The position numbers and the translations under genes are program-made. Shown piece after piece: positions 1 to 8,444 of a stretch of 64,000 bases of DNA. How positions within the stretch are numbered: the first letter of the stretch is position 1; every line of letters starts with the position of its first letter. Origin of the DNA: DAOSEK01 sp035363095 (lineage in GTDB: Archaea > Nanobdellota > Nanobdellia > Woesearchaeales > UBA119); the NCBI GenBank assembly GCA_035363095.1, contig DAOSEK010000004.1:1-64000 (forward strand), read 5' to 3'. Below the pieces are notes generated by a model. That model was not told the origin of the DNA. It saw nothing but the letters and a program-made list of their open reading frames with translations, and ran no database searches.

Positions 1-6
1 TTGATT
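1..6 (-). repeat. Left end of a B repeat, cut by the window edge
   Basis: The first six bases are the reverse complement of AATCAA, the left end of repeat B. They are joined to repeat A at the same junction (GGCTTGAAAA then ATCAA) that is seen at 7670-7690 and 32996-33010, so a B copy almost certainly continues outside the window. Confidence 0.6.
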
Positions 7-99
7 TTTCAAGCCAAAGTGAGAATAGACTGATTCATGCAAGGATTAACCTCGAATATTCGCGAGATATTTCGGCATTTATGCCGAGGTTTTTCATTT
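7..99 (-). repeat. Repeat A copy 1 (left part, interrupted by B)
   Basis: Reverse-strand copy of the A family. It shows the perfect hairpin CCTCGGCATAAATGCCGAGG and the second palindrome CTCG...CGAG, followed by the CTTTGGCTTGAA half of the third palindrome, where B begins. It sits just upstream of nop10. Confidence 0.85.
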
Positions 100-270
100 T
101 ATTTTAAAAAATCCCTTAAATATAACCGCAAAATAATAACTACTCGTAAAATTAATCACTTCATAATCTAAATAATAATGAAAAATCCCATAAAACTCTT
201 GCTTTTAAAATCGATAGATTAAAAAATCAAAAAGTTTTTCTTATCAATTGAAAAAACTATGAGTAGTCCA

Positions 271-438
271 ATGAGAATATGCATTAAATGTAAAAACTAT
301 ACCTTAAAAGAAATTTGTTCAAAGTGCACAGCAAAAACAAAACAAGTAAGAACTTTAAAGTATACTCCTGAATCAAAATACTCAAAATACCGCAGGCTCG
401 GATTATTTGAAGAAAGAAAGAAGAGGGGTCTTTTATAA
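271..438 (+). CDS. nop10: H/ACA RNP protein Nop10
   Basis: A 55-residue protein of the Nop10 family, a subunit of the H/ACA ribonucleoprotein that guides rRNA pseudouridylation with Cbf5, Gar1 and L7Ae. Two CxxC pairs (C4/C7 and C16/C19) form the N-terminal zinc ribbon, and the family motif YTLKEICSKC is present. The tail YSKYRR matches the conserved C-terminal helix. An in-frame ATG at 259 would add four residues (MSSP), and no clear ribosome binding site separates the two starts. The stop codon overlaps the next start (TAATG), so the gene is translationally coupled to the PAC2 gene, a pairing that is conserved in archaea. Confidence 0.93.
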   Translation: MRICIKCKNYTLKEICSKCTAKTKQVRTLKYTPESKYSKYRRLGLFEERKKRGLL

Positions 439-1199
439 TGAAATTTGAATTTAAAAAAGAAAAGAACGGCACATTAAATCTAAAAAACGGCGTACTAATA
501 GAAGGGCTTCCAGGAATTGCTAACGTGGGAAAAATTGCAATAGACTACATCATAGAAAATCTAAACCCCACTCTTATATATTCAATAACATCAGATTTTT
601 TTCCTAGTGCTGTATTTATCAATTCAGAAAACCTTTTAGAAACCCCAAAGATTGAAATATACCACAAAAAAATCAACGGTCAAGACTTTTTATTCTTATC
701 TGGAAATACCCAGCCTGTAAACGAGGCATCATATGAGTTTTGTAGAGAAATACTCTCTTTAGTTTCAACATTAGGTTGCAAAACAATAATTACAACAGGG
801 GGAATTGGGCTATTAGCCCCACCTGACAAGCCTAAAGTATATTGTGCAGGAAAAGACTTAAACTGCATAGAAAACTTCAAAAAAGATCTTAAAATATCAC
901 AAAACGTCTTTGGAACGGTTGGTTCAATATCAGGTGTAGCTGGACTTTTAATAGGTTTATCTGACCCCGAAAAAATCAATGGCATAGTCTTGCTTGTTGA
1001 AACCTTAGCACATCCCCTATATGTTGGAATGGAAGGTGCCAATGAACTTTTAAAAACGATAGAAAAGAAATACAACCTTGGAATAAACCTAAAAGGCTAC
1101 TCAAAAGAAATGAAAGCACTATCAAACTCAATACAAAAACTTGATTTAGCCCAACATATTGATTCAGAAACCAAAGACTGTGTTAACTATATCGGCTAA
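438..1199 (+). CDS. PAC2-family proteasome assembly chaperone
   Basis: A 253-residue protein of the archaeal PAC2 family, related to eukaryotic proteasome assembly chaperone 2 and found beside nop10 in many archaea. The N-terminal motif GLPGIANVGKIA and the central glycine-rich segment TTGGIGLLAPP are typical, as is the GTVGSISGVAGLL stretch near residues 160-172. Length is normal for the family. Its start overlaps the nop10 stop, so the two form one operon. The role in proteasome assembly is inferred from the family. No proteasome subunit is in the window. Confidence 0.88.
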   Translation: MKFEFKKEKNGTLNLKNGVLIEGLPGIANVGKIAIDYIIENLNPTLIYSITSDFFPSAVFINSENLLETPKIEIYHKKINGQDFLFLSGNTQPVNEASYEFCREILSLVSTLGCKTIITTGGIGLLAPPDKPKVYCAGKDLNCIENFKKDLKISQNVFGTVGSISGVAGLLIGLSDPEKINGIVLLVETLAHPLYVGMEGANELLKTIEKKYNLGINLKGYSKEMKALSNSIQKLDLAQHIDSETKDCVNYIG

Positions 1200-1399
1200 A
1201 AAGTCCTATTCAAATGAATTTAACTTCAAAAGCTTTAATGCCAAAAGGTATCTCATTAGATGCCCAGATATTATTAGCATATAAATCGGTCTTTGTTATC
1301 TCGCCCCTACATATCTCTCTTCTTACTAAAGGCTTTAAAGATCAAAGTATGTAAAATAGTTCAGGATTTCACTAAATCAATAAATCTTATTAGAAACCT

Positions 1400-1410
1400 T
1401 TTTAAAAAGT
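1400..1410 (+). promoter_or_regulatory. Probable TATA box of tRNA-Arg
   Basis: The AT stretch TTTTTAAAAAG lies about 25-30 bases before the tRNA 5' end, the expected place of an archaeal box A. Confidence 0.4.
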
Positions 1411-1433
1411 TCATTTATTGCTTATTAATAATT

Positions 1434-1508
1434 GGACCAGTAGCCTAGCTTGGATAGGGCGTCGGCCTTCTAAGCCGAAGATCGAGGGTTCAAATCCCTC
1501 CTGGCCCA
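1434..1508 (+). tRNA. tRNA-Arg (anticodon TCT)
   Basis: Cloverleaf read by eye: acceptor GGACCAG, D stem GCCT/GGGC, anticodon stem TCGGC/GCCGA with loop CTTCTAA giving anticodon TCT, and T arm GAGGG-TTCAAAT-CCCTC. The 3' acceptor strand is CTGGCCC with discriminator A, which leaves an A3-C70 mismatch in the acceptor stem. No CCA is encoded. Confidence 0.93.
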
Positions 1509-1620
1509 TATTTTTTAATAGTTTCTTATTCTCCAAAAAGTTCCTAATTGCAACTAAATATTTCAAAAAAGCAATGGTTAAACCAAAAATTATATATTCA
1601 GTTTAAAAAATGTTAATGAT

Positions 1621-2145
1621 ATGCCAAAGAGCATCGATAATAAAGTAATGTATAGCTTTGATGAGATTTACATGATTGTATATAGCCTTTCCAAGACGAT
1701 TCTAGCTGATCCTAGGATATCCAAAAAAGGTGGTACAATAGATTTCATCGTTGCAGTTTCTACTGGCGGTTGGATTCCTGCAAGATTTCTAAGAACATTT
1801 CTTCCAAATAATCCTTGTGAAAAATTCCCACTTGCAATGTATCCTTTGGGTATAATAAACTATGATAAGGATAACAACCCTCTTGATAAGCCACAAATAT
1901 ATGATGATATTTCTGAAAAGGTTGTTGGAGATATCCCTAAAAAGAACATCTTATTGGTTGATGAAGTTGCAGATTCAGGGCATTCTTTAAAACTTGCTAT
2001 ATCTTATATAAATTCCTATAAACCCAAATCAATATACTCTGCTGTTGTGCATAAAAAAGAAAGGAGTATTTTTAATCCTGATTTTGTTGGCGAAGAATGT
2101 GGCAATGCATGGATAATTTACCCTTGGGATGTGATTCCTGAATAA
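1621..2145 (+). CDS. Phosphoribosyltransferase (purine/xanthine-guanine type)
   Basis: A 174-residue type I phosphoribosyltransferase. The PRPP-binding loop VDEVADSG lies at about residues 113-120, and the upstream loop VAVSTGGWIPAR fits the diphosphate-binding region. The family (COG2236-like) transfers phosphoribose to purine bases such as hypoxanthine, guanine or xanthine, and a salvage role fits. The exact base cannot be read from the sequence. The gene is monocistronic and converges on the rhomboid gene, with a B repeat between them. Confidence 0.8.
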   Translation: MPKSIDNKVMYSFDEIYMIVYSLSKTILADPRISKKGGTIDFIVAVSTGGWIPARFLRTFLPNNPCEKFPLAMYPLGIINYDKDNNPLDKPQIYDDISEKVVGDIPKKNILLVDEVADSGHSLKLAISYINSYKPKSIYSAVVHKKERSIFNPDFVGEECGNAWIIYPWDVIPE

Positions 2146-2161
2146 ATACTTCCATTTACTT

Positions 2162-2296
2162 CATTAATAAAAAATGATACCTCATGCTTAAACACGAGGA
2201 CTTGGCACGCTTTTTTTTAATCAACAACCTTGCTGAACGTAGCGCATGCTTTTATATTACCAACATACCTCGCCATTTAGGGCGGGGTTGTTGATT
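2162..2296 (-). repeat. Repeat B copy 1 (solo)
   Basis: Solo B element on the reverse strand between two convergent genes. It has the inner hairpin CTCGCC...GGCGGGG, the outer pair AATCAACAACC/GGTTGTTGATT and the distal hairpin ending in CTTTTTT-type and TTAATG sequence. In reverse orientation its arm is followed by T6, so it could double as a terminator. Confidence 0.85.
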
Positions 2297-2308
2297 TTTT
2301 AAATCAAC

Positions 2309-3166
2309 TTAATTACTTCTCCAGATGACTCCTACAAATCTGCCTAAAAATGAAGTAATAGTCTCTTTGAAAAGAAAAAACGCAAATACAGCCACCAAGA
2401 GTACTACAATATTTATCAAAAAACCCTTCTTAAGTCTCGCTTTATCAGCACCTGACAAAAATCCAGCAATAATTCCAATAGAAATAAAACCAGCTAAATG
2501 AGCAATATACCCTACACTACTATTTATTATTTGCCCAACATTCATAAGATTATCAAAAATTAGTATCCATCCAATAACCATAATCGGAACAGGTATAATC
2601 AAAAGATGTGTAAAATAAAATGGGTCTAAAAGAATTGCTGCAGAAACAAGTCCCATAATTGCACCAGACGCTCCAATTGAGCCTGTATCAATCCCAAGTG
2701 CCATTAACGCAATAGAATCCAAAACCTGTGAAATTAAAAGTGCAAGAAAGTATATCAAAATCAACTTTCTAGATCCAACCTTTCGTTCCACAACTCTTCC
2801 AAATATAAAAAGAAATATCATATTCCAAAAAAGGTGCATAAAATCCCCATGTATAAATCCTGAAGTTATTAGAGAATAAGCTCTAACAGATAAAAAATCT
2901 GAAGGGTAACGAATTAATTGCGAAACAAAATCAGGTGAATATACGCTTAAAGCTACTACAAAAATAAAACACAAAATATTAATCAACACTAAAAAAGAAG
3001 TTGCCTTAGCGGAAAATAAAAAATTAAAAATCTCTTTAAAAGGGGAATGTCTTTTTAAAAAATCTTTCTTTCCAAAAATCCACAAAATTAGGGAAATCGG
3101 CAAAAGCAAGATATTTATCAACAAGTGCAAAACAAACATTGATTCAGATTTAATGCTCATCTCCAT
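2309..3166 (-). CDS. Rhomboid-family intramembrane serine protease
   Basis: A 285-residue polytopic membrane protein. The rhomboid catalytic dyad is visible: Ser167 in GASGAIMG and His223 in YIAHLAGF. The oxyanion-hole HxxxN motif is H111-L-F-W-N115. The core of six membrane helices is flanked by an extra N-terminal hydrophobic stretch (residues 11-32) and a C-terminal one, giving a 1+6+1-like layout. Rhomboids cleave other membrane proteins within their helices, and the substrate here is unknown. The gene follows the 261-residue membrane-anchored protein in the same direction with an 86-bp gap. Confidence 0.92.
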   Translation of the reverse strand: MEMSIKSESMFVLHLLINILLLPISLILWIFGKKDFLKRHSPFKEIFNFLFSAKATSFLVLINILCFIFVVALSVYSPDFVSQLIRYPSDFLSVRAYSLITSGFIHGDFMHLFWNMIFLFIFGRVVERKVGSRKLILIYFLALLISQVLDSIALMALGIDTGSIGASGAIMGLVSAAILLDPFYFTHLLIIPVPIMVIGWILIFDNLMNVGQIINSSVGYIAHLAGFISIGIIAGFLSGADKARLKKGFLINIVVLLVAVFAFFLFKETITSFLGRFVGVIWRSN

Positions 3167-3252
3167 TCACTTAAAAGCAATTAAGTAGTTCCATAATTAA
3201 ATATCATTATCTCTGATTTAATAATTGAGATATAAAAAAAAATTTACATTAT

Positions 3253-4038
3253 TTAGCAAGGAACTTCCTTTTGTTCATATCTAGTCTCATTAAACTCTTG
3301 AATCTTTTCAACCTCAATCGTACTATACTTAAAACATCCCTTGATATTGAGACCTTGAATATAGTTCGTATTGGTGATATTAAGCTCATTATTTCTAGAT
3401 ATCAAATCTTGCTCTTCAAAAACCTTTTTACATTCCTCTTCACTTAAAAGGTTTTTTAGTTCAAGCTCATAAAACTTAGTACTATCCTTTGTAGTATTCC
3501 ATTTATAATTTAATCTATAAAACGAATTCTTTCTAATTGGAATCAAAATCTGTACAGGAGTCATATTTAGAGTTTCAATAAAACCAAACATACTATTTCT
3601 TTTAAAAATCACTGATGCATTTACACAAAGTGCATAAGGTTCAGTATTATATACATAAATATCTTGGACATAATATTGGCCAACTAAAGTACTATTCCAA
3701 TAATCCTCTGCCCATCTTTTGGAATTAACCTCAAAAGACAAACCATATTGGCTAGCGTCACAAAAATAATCACTTACTTCTTCAACCACTGTTTTATTCA
3801 AAGTAACATTATAAGGAATTGACTGATAACATTTATTTGAATCAATCTCACTTTGATTTAAACCATCTTCTTTTGAAACAATAATAGGTCTTGATGTTTC
3901 ATCGGGAAAATGTTTTCTCACATCCATAGCACTCTTAATTGATAAACCTAACACTACCATAATAATAATCCCAAAAATCAATAAAATAGATTTCACGCCA
4001 AATTTACTTTTTTCAGGTTCTATATTCTCAAGCTGCAT
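3253..4038 (-). CDS. Single-pass membrane-anchored protein of unknown function
   Basis: A 261-residue protein that I cannot place. A short basic cytoplasmic N-terminus is followed by one hydrophobic helix at about residues 16-36 (LLIFGIIIMVVLGL). The rest is a soluble domain, probably outside the cell, with several cysteines and Asn-x-Ser/Thr sites. It shares no motif with its neighbours. It lies upstream of the rhomboid gene on the same strand and could be co-transcribed with it. Whether it is a rhomboid substrate is speculation. Confidence 0.6.
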   Translation of the reverse strand: MQLENIEPEKSKFGVKSILLIFGIIIMVVLGLSIKSAMDVRKHFPDETSRPIIVSKEDGLNQSEIDSNKCYQSIPYNVTLNKTVVEEVSDYFCDASQYGLSFEVNSKRWAEDYWNSTLVGQYYVQDIYVYNTEPYALCVNASVIFKRNSMFGFIETLNMTPVQILIPIRKNSFYRLNYKWNTTKDSTKFYELELKNLLSEEECKKVFEEQDLISRNNELNITNTNYIQGLNIKGCFKYSTIEVEKIQEFNETRYEQKEVPC

Positions 4039-4269
4039 TGCAAATCACACTCTTTTTTCTATAATAAATATTCTCTAATACAAATAAAATCTCGGTATAA
4101 ACCTCCTAATATCTCTTGCAAATATTTCAATGTTAATTATTTTGCGAATCTCTCGAAATTAGTCTTTAGCAAACCATTTCTTCTTAGTTTCTTCTTATAT
4201 CTGGATCTTAAAGATCAAAGCATGCAAAACGATCAAAGGACCTAATCAAAAATCATAACAACACCAAAA

Positions 4270-5793
4270 CTACATCACAAAAGGAATATGCTCATTAAAA
4301 AACTTTACTGCACTATCAAGCTTATGTTTACTTTGAGAATGAATCTCAATCACAACCTCACCTTTTTTAACCAAATCCCCTGCTTGTTTTCTAATATACA
4401 CACCTGCAAGTTTATCTTTTGGAGCACCCGCAACTTTTGCAGTTTCAGCAATATAGTCATTTCTAATAAGTTTTATTCTTCCCTCAGATTTAAGTTCCAA
4501 ACACTTCACATATGAAGCAATCTCAATATCATTTGAACAAAGAGCCCTTTCCCCTTGTGTTTTCAAAATCTCAATAAATTTATTTAATGCTTTTCCAGAT
4601 TCCAGTAGTTCTCTTGCAACATTTATGCCCTCTCCTTTCTTAGCTTTCCCTCCCATCTCAATAAGAAGTCCAGCCATACTAAGCGCCTTATCTCTTAAAT
4701 CCAAAGGCTGGTCCTCATGATTCTCAAAAATTCTTAATACGTCCCTTGCTTCAAGACTTGGACCAATACCCTTCCCAATTGGATTTCTTCCATCAGTATA
4801 TATCACATTTGTCTTAATCCCAATATGCTTCCCTACAAACTCAAACAAAAACTTAAGCTTTCTTGCCTGAAATTTGTTTTTTACCTTAGCATAAGGACCA
4901 ATAGGGATATCAATCAAAACTACATCGCTTGAAACAGATTTCTTCTTAGCCATAACACTGGCAACCAATTGATTATCTGAATCAATACTCAAAGGATGTT
5001 CTACCCTGATAATCTCATCATCTGCAGGTGCCAATGCCAAAGACCCACCCCACACCATACAAGCTCCTGTTTTCTTAACAGTTGAAATAATCTGATCTTT
5101 AGAAAGGCAAACATCACAAAGCGCCTCTATAACATCTGCAGTCCCAGCAGGGCTTGTAATACTTCTAGAAGATGTTTTTGCAATCAAAAGACCTGAGGCT
5201 GCAACAATTGGAACAATAATGGGCGTAGTTCTATTGCCTGCAAGCCCGCCAATACAATGTTTATCAACTAAAATATCACTAGACCTTGGTTTCTTAAAAT
5301 CAAGAACCTCCCCATATGAATAAATTGCTTTAGTAAGACTCACAGTTTCAGAAAGGCTTAATCCCCTAATATAAGAAGCACTAACAAAATATGTAATCTC
5401 TACACTTGAGAGCCTGTTAGTAACAATATCACTAACAATCTGTTTTATCTTTTCCCCACTTAGCTTCTTACCTTCAATCTTTTCTCTAATATAATAAATT
5501 GACTTTGGTTTAACAACAGGTTTAATCCTTGCCAAATCACCACAATTCGCTTTAATATGGTTGCTTGCTTCAAAATTAAGTCCTATCTCTCCTTCCTTAA
5601 TATCACTGATACTTTCATCAACAATAGCAACTACATTTTTCTTATTTAGGTATATCTCAATCCGATCCCCTCTATGAAGCCTCAACTTTGAAGCATCCTT
5701 ATAATTAAGAATTGCAACAACAGTATTCCCTGTTGATGAATCAAGCACCCTTACTTTTAATGTGTTTATCAAGTTTCTATTACTAACATTCAT
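4270..5793 (-). CDS. deoA: AMP phosphorylase (archaeal thymidine phosphorylase-like)
   Basis: A 507-residue enzyme that splits AMP (and CMP or UMP) with phosphate into base and ribose 1,5-bisphosphate, the first step of the archaeal AMP pathway. The extra N-terminal domain of about 85 residues distinguishes archaeal AMP phosphorylase from bacterial thymidine phosphorylase. The catalytic region carries KHCIGGLAGNRTTP and the phosphate loop KTSSRSITSPAGTAD. I chose the ATG at 5793 over an upstream in-frame start at 5820 because a GGTGGTC ribosome binding site lies just before it. The partner ribose-1,5-bisphosphate isomerase is encoded at 20697-21626. Confidence 0.92.
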   Translation of the reverse strand: MNVSNRNLINTLKVRVLDSSTGNTVVAILNYKDASKLRLHRGDRIEIYLNKKNVVAIVDESISDIKEGEIGLNFEASNHIKANCGDLARIKPVVKPKSIYYIREKIEGKKLSGEKIKQIVSDIVTNRLSSVEITYFVSASYIRGLSLSETVSLTKAIYSYGEVLDFKKPRSSDILVDKHCIGGLAGNRTTPIIVPIVAASGLLIAKTSSRSITSPAGTADVIEALCDVCLSKDQIISTVKKTGACMVWGGSLALAPADDEIIRVEHPLSIDSDNQLVASVMAKKKSVSSDVVLIDIPIGPYAKVKNKFQARKLKFLFEFVGKHIGIKTNVIYTDGRNPIGKGIGPSLEARDVLRIFENHEDQPLDLRDKALSMAGLLIEMGGKAKKGEGINVARELLESGKALNKFIEILKTQGERALCSNDIEIASYVKCLELKSEGRIKLIRNDYIAETAKVAGAPKDKLAGVYIRKQAGDLVKKGEVVIEIHSQSKHKLDSAVKFFNEHIPFVM

Positions 5794-5877
5794 AAAAAGA
5801 CCACCTGCAATATAAACCAATACAAAAATACTCTTGAAAAAATACTAATAAACGCCTAATCTTAAGATTTTTTGCGT

Positions 5878-7107
5878 TTATACATACTCTTTTCTATAAA
5901 TCTCAAGTATCTTAAAAAAGATTCCAACAACAATAGGCCCAATAAAAATACCTATAAAACCTAAAAGTGAAAGCCCTCCAAAAACCGAAACTAAAACAAC
6001 CATTGGATGAAGACTTGACATTGAACTTACAAGTTTTGGTCTTGTAATAGAATCAATATTTGCAACAGCAATTGCTCCCCAAGCTAAAACAAAAATTCCA
6101 TAGCCCCATAAACTAGGTTGGTTATTAATTATCCCTAACAAAATATTGCTAGCACTCAAGGGTATCCACACAAGCCCTGTCCCAATAAATGGAATCAATG
6201 ACGCAATAGCCATAGCAATACCAAAACCAACAACCCCGGGATTTGAAATCCCAAAAATCCAAGAACCAATTAAAATCCCTATCGCTCCGGTAAGTCCCTG
6301 AATCAAAGACACAAGTATCTGACCAAATAATACGGAATTTGCAGTCTTAGTAATATCTCTTAAAACCTCATCTTTATGCTCATCTTTTAAAGGTAATATC
6401 AATCGTATTTCCTCAGAAATCTTAGCACCATCCATTAGCATGAAAAATGTGAGAAAAATAACAAAAAAGAGTGAGATTAAAATAGCAGGAAGTTTAATTA
6501 TGATGGTTTTAACAACATCAAAAACAGTTTTTCCAATGGATGAAATCTGATTTCTAAGTGATGCCTTAAGCTCAGGATTATTACTTACAAACTCAGCAAT
6601 ATACTGGGTGATTGTACATTCTTCAACAGAACAATCCCTAACATCATCTGATGTAATAGCATTCAAAACATTAGCTGAATTGATATAAACCACATAAGCC
6701 TCTCCCATAAGAGAACTTGCCATAAACCAAAGCAAAGCAACCATTACAACAAGGATGCAGACAATAACAATAAATGCTGATAGCCATTTAATTTTTATTT
6801 TAGATTGAATCTTTTTATACACAGGATATGTCAAATAAGTCATTAAAAAAGCTCCCAAAATCACCCTAAACATTGATCTTGTAACAAGAAAAGTTAGTAC
6901 TAAAAGAGCAATTACCAAAGCCATCCTAATATATTTATTAACATCCCTTTTATTATTCACATAATCTCGTTCTAATCCATCAAATTTATCTTGAATAAGG
7001 TCTTTAGAATCAACATCATCATTTGTTTTATTAATCTCTTTTTGATTATTAAAATAATCTCGCCTTTTCCCATTGCTTTTTATTTTTTTATTTACCATAA
7101 TAATCAT
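5878..7107 (-). CDS. AI-2E family transporter (PerM-like permease)
   Basis: A 409-residue polytopic membrane protein of the AI-2 exporter / PerM family. It shows the usual layout: paired N-terminal helices (about residues 60-95 and 105-130), a soluble helical segment (about 140-200), then a run of helices with the conserved glycine-rich SLIPFIGTGLVWIPL and LGFIGIFIGPIVVGIFF motifs. An N-terminal tail of about 55 charged residues is longer than usual. The substrate is unknown, since members export furanosyl signals or act as ion exchangers. A second in-frame ATG lies three codons downstream. Confidence 0.87.
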   Translation of the reverse strand: MIIMVNKKIKSNGKRRDYFNNQKEINKTNDDVDSKDLIQDKFDGLERDYVNNKRDVNKYIRMALVIALLVLTFLVTRSMFRVILGAFLMTYLTYPVYKKIQSKIKIKWLSAFIVIVCILVVMVALLWFMASSLMGEAYVVYINSANVLNAITSDDVRDCSVEECTITQYIAEFVSNNPELKASLRNQISSIGKTVFDVVKTIIIKLPAILISLFFVIFLTFFMLMDGAKISEEIRLILPLKDEHKDEVLRDITKTANSVLFGQILVSLIQGLTGAIGILIGSWIFGISNPGVVGFGIAMAIASLIPFIGTGLVWIPLSASNILLGIINNQPSLWGYGIFVLAWGAIAVANIDSITRPKLVSSMSSLHPMVVLVSVFGGLSLLGFIGIFIGPIVVGIFFKILEIYRKEYV

Positions 7108-7178
7108 TTGTAATATTTAAAAAAATCTTATGAATTCAGCCTTTCATCCAAAATATTCGTTTACTTAGTTTTTATTTA

Positions 7179-7247
7179 TTGAAAATCTCACAATGTGAGA
7201 TTTGTTAGGGGTTTAATACCCCGCACTTTAGTTTGAGGTTTTCAATT
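7179..7247. repeat. Repeat C copy 1 (palindromic, 13-bp terminal inverted repeats)
   Basis: A 69-bp element whose ends ATTGAAAATCTCA and TGAGGTTTTCAAT are inverted with one mismatch. Inside are two further palindromes, AATCTCACAATGTGAGATT and GGGGTTTAATACCCC. A related copy is at 19611-19675. Confidence 0.75.
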
Positions 7248-7587
7248 TCAAAATATCGCCCTACCCGTGAGTCCGTAAATACCCCAACCTTTATGTTTGG
7301 GGCAGGACAAACAATCAAGAGGATAAATTTTAATTATTTAACTTATTTATCAAAAAAGCGTGTAAAAAAACACACTTTTAATCCATTTTAATCTAATACT
7401 TAAATTTAACCATGATAAATTCAAAACCATAAATTTATCAAAAAACCACACTTCTTAAATTTTAATCATATCTTGATATAATAAATATCCTTATCAGTAT
7501 AAAAAGATTGTGTTTAAAGCAAACAACCTGCAAACATTCTAAAAATAAAAACTTAAAAAGAAAAGATTAACTTAAACTTTTAAGAAA
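7248..7587. other. Intergenic, one hairpin (CCCCAACC...GGTTTGGGG type)
   Basis: No gene is seen. A stem CCCCAAC...GTTTGGGG at about 7281-7302 follows C copy 1 and could be part of a decayed mobile-element end. The rest is low-complexity AT sequence. Confidence 0.4.
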
Positions 7588-7850
7588 AATGAAAAACCTC
7601 AGCATAAATGTCAAGGTATCTCGTGAATATTCGAGGTTAATCCTTGCATGAATCCGTCTATTCTTGCTTTGGCTTGAAAAATCAACAACCTCACCCTAAA
7701 GGGCGAGGTATGTTGGTAATATAAAAGCATGCGCTGTATTAAAGCGAGGTTGTTGATTACAAAAAAGTGTACCAAGCCCTATTGTTGAAACATGAGGAAT
7801 GCTTTTATATTGACCAAAGTATGCAAAGTGATGCTGGATTTCATGAAATC
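7588..7850 (+). repeat. Repeat A copy 2, split by B copy 2
   Basis: A runs from 7588 to 7678, is interrupted by B (7679-7812), and resumes at 7813 with GACCAAAGTATGC and the closing palindrome GATTTCATGAAATC. The break is in the loop of the third A palindrome. Confidence 0.88.
7679..7812 (+). repeat. Repeat B copy 2 (nested in A copy 2)
   Basis: Full-length B starting AATCAACAACCTCACCC, with inner hairpin, AGCATGCGCT segment, GCGAGGTTGTTGATT closing arm and distal hairpin ending GCTTTTATATT. Confidence 0.88.
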
Positions 7851-7869
7851 AATAACAAAAAATAAACAT

Positions 7870-8385
7870 TTACCATAACTCGTAATGTATCCTTTCTTCC
7901 TTAAACCTATCTTCTGCTAACTTCTCTTCAGCAGGATAACCTATTGGTAACAGACAAAAAGGAATAATCTTTTCAGGCAAAGAAAAAAGCAATCTAAATT
8001 CATCAACCCTTGTTTGGTTAGGATATATCCCTACCCATACTGCACCAAGGTCTAAAGCATGAATCCCTAAAAGCATATTTTCACAAGAAGCAGAACAATC
8101 CTGAATCCAAAAACCTTTGTGTTTTTCCAAAGAAAGATCAGCACATATAAGTATAGCCAAAGGTGATTCAAGGCACATTCTAGCATGTGGATGGATATCA
8201 GGGATTTTATCAAGTGTGCTTCTATTTTTGATAACAACAAAATGCCAAGGTTGCTGATTCCCAGCAGAAGGTGCGCTCATAGCGCATCTCAAAATAACTT
8301 CAATATCTTTTTCATCAACATCCTTGCCTCTTACAAATCTTCTAATACTTCTTCTTGAAATAATATTTTTAATTAATCCTTTCAT
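7870..8385 (-). CDS. Nitroreductase-family FMN oxidoreductase
   Basis: A 171-residue nitroreductase-like flavoprotein. The N-terminal RRSIRRF motif, which contacts FMN phosphate, is at about residues 11-17. APSAGNQQPWHFVVI follows, the family signature for flavin binding. The C-terminal LPIGYPAEEK segment is also typical. The family reduces quinones, nitro compounds or other electrophiles with NAD(P)H. It lies 60 bp after the interrupted geranylgeranyl reductase gene on the same strand and could share its transcript. The substrate is unknown. Confidence 0.9.
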   Translation of the reverse strand: MKGLIKNIISRRSIRRFVRGKDVDEKDIEVILRCAMSAPSAGNQQPWHFVVIKNRSTLDKIPDIHPHARMCLESPLAILICADLSLEKHKGFWIQDCSASCENMLLGIHALDLGAVWVGIYPNQTRVDEFRLLFSLPEKIIPFCLLPIGYPAEEKLAEDRFKEERIHYELW

Positions 8386-8444
8386 TTTGACCCTTTTTTT
8401 AAATCCTATTTAAACCCGTTTATTAATCTTATATTATAATCAAA

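Noticed and set aside
1418..1606. Plus-strand frame across tRNA-Arg
   Set aside because: It covers the tRNA gene and has no protein-like features.
7588..7850. A and B repeats as a CRISPR array
   Set aside because: The copies are dispersed through the genome on both strands, not regularly spaced, and there are no unique spacers or cas genes.
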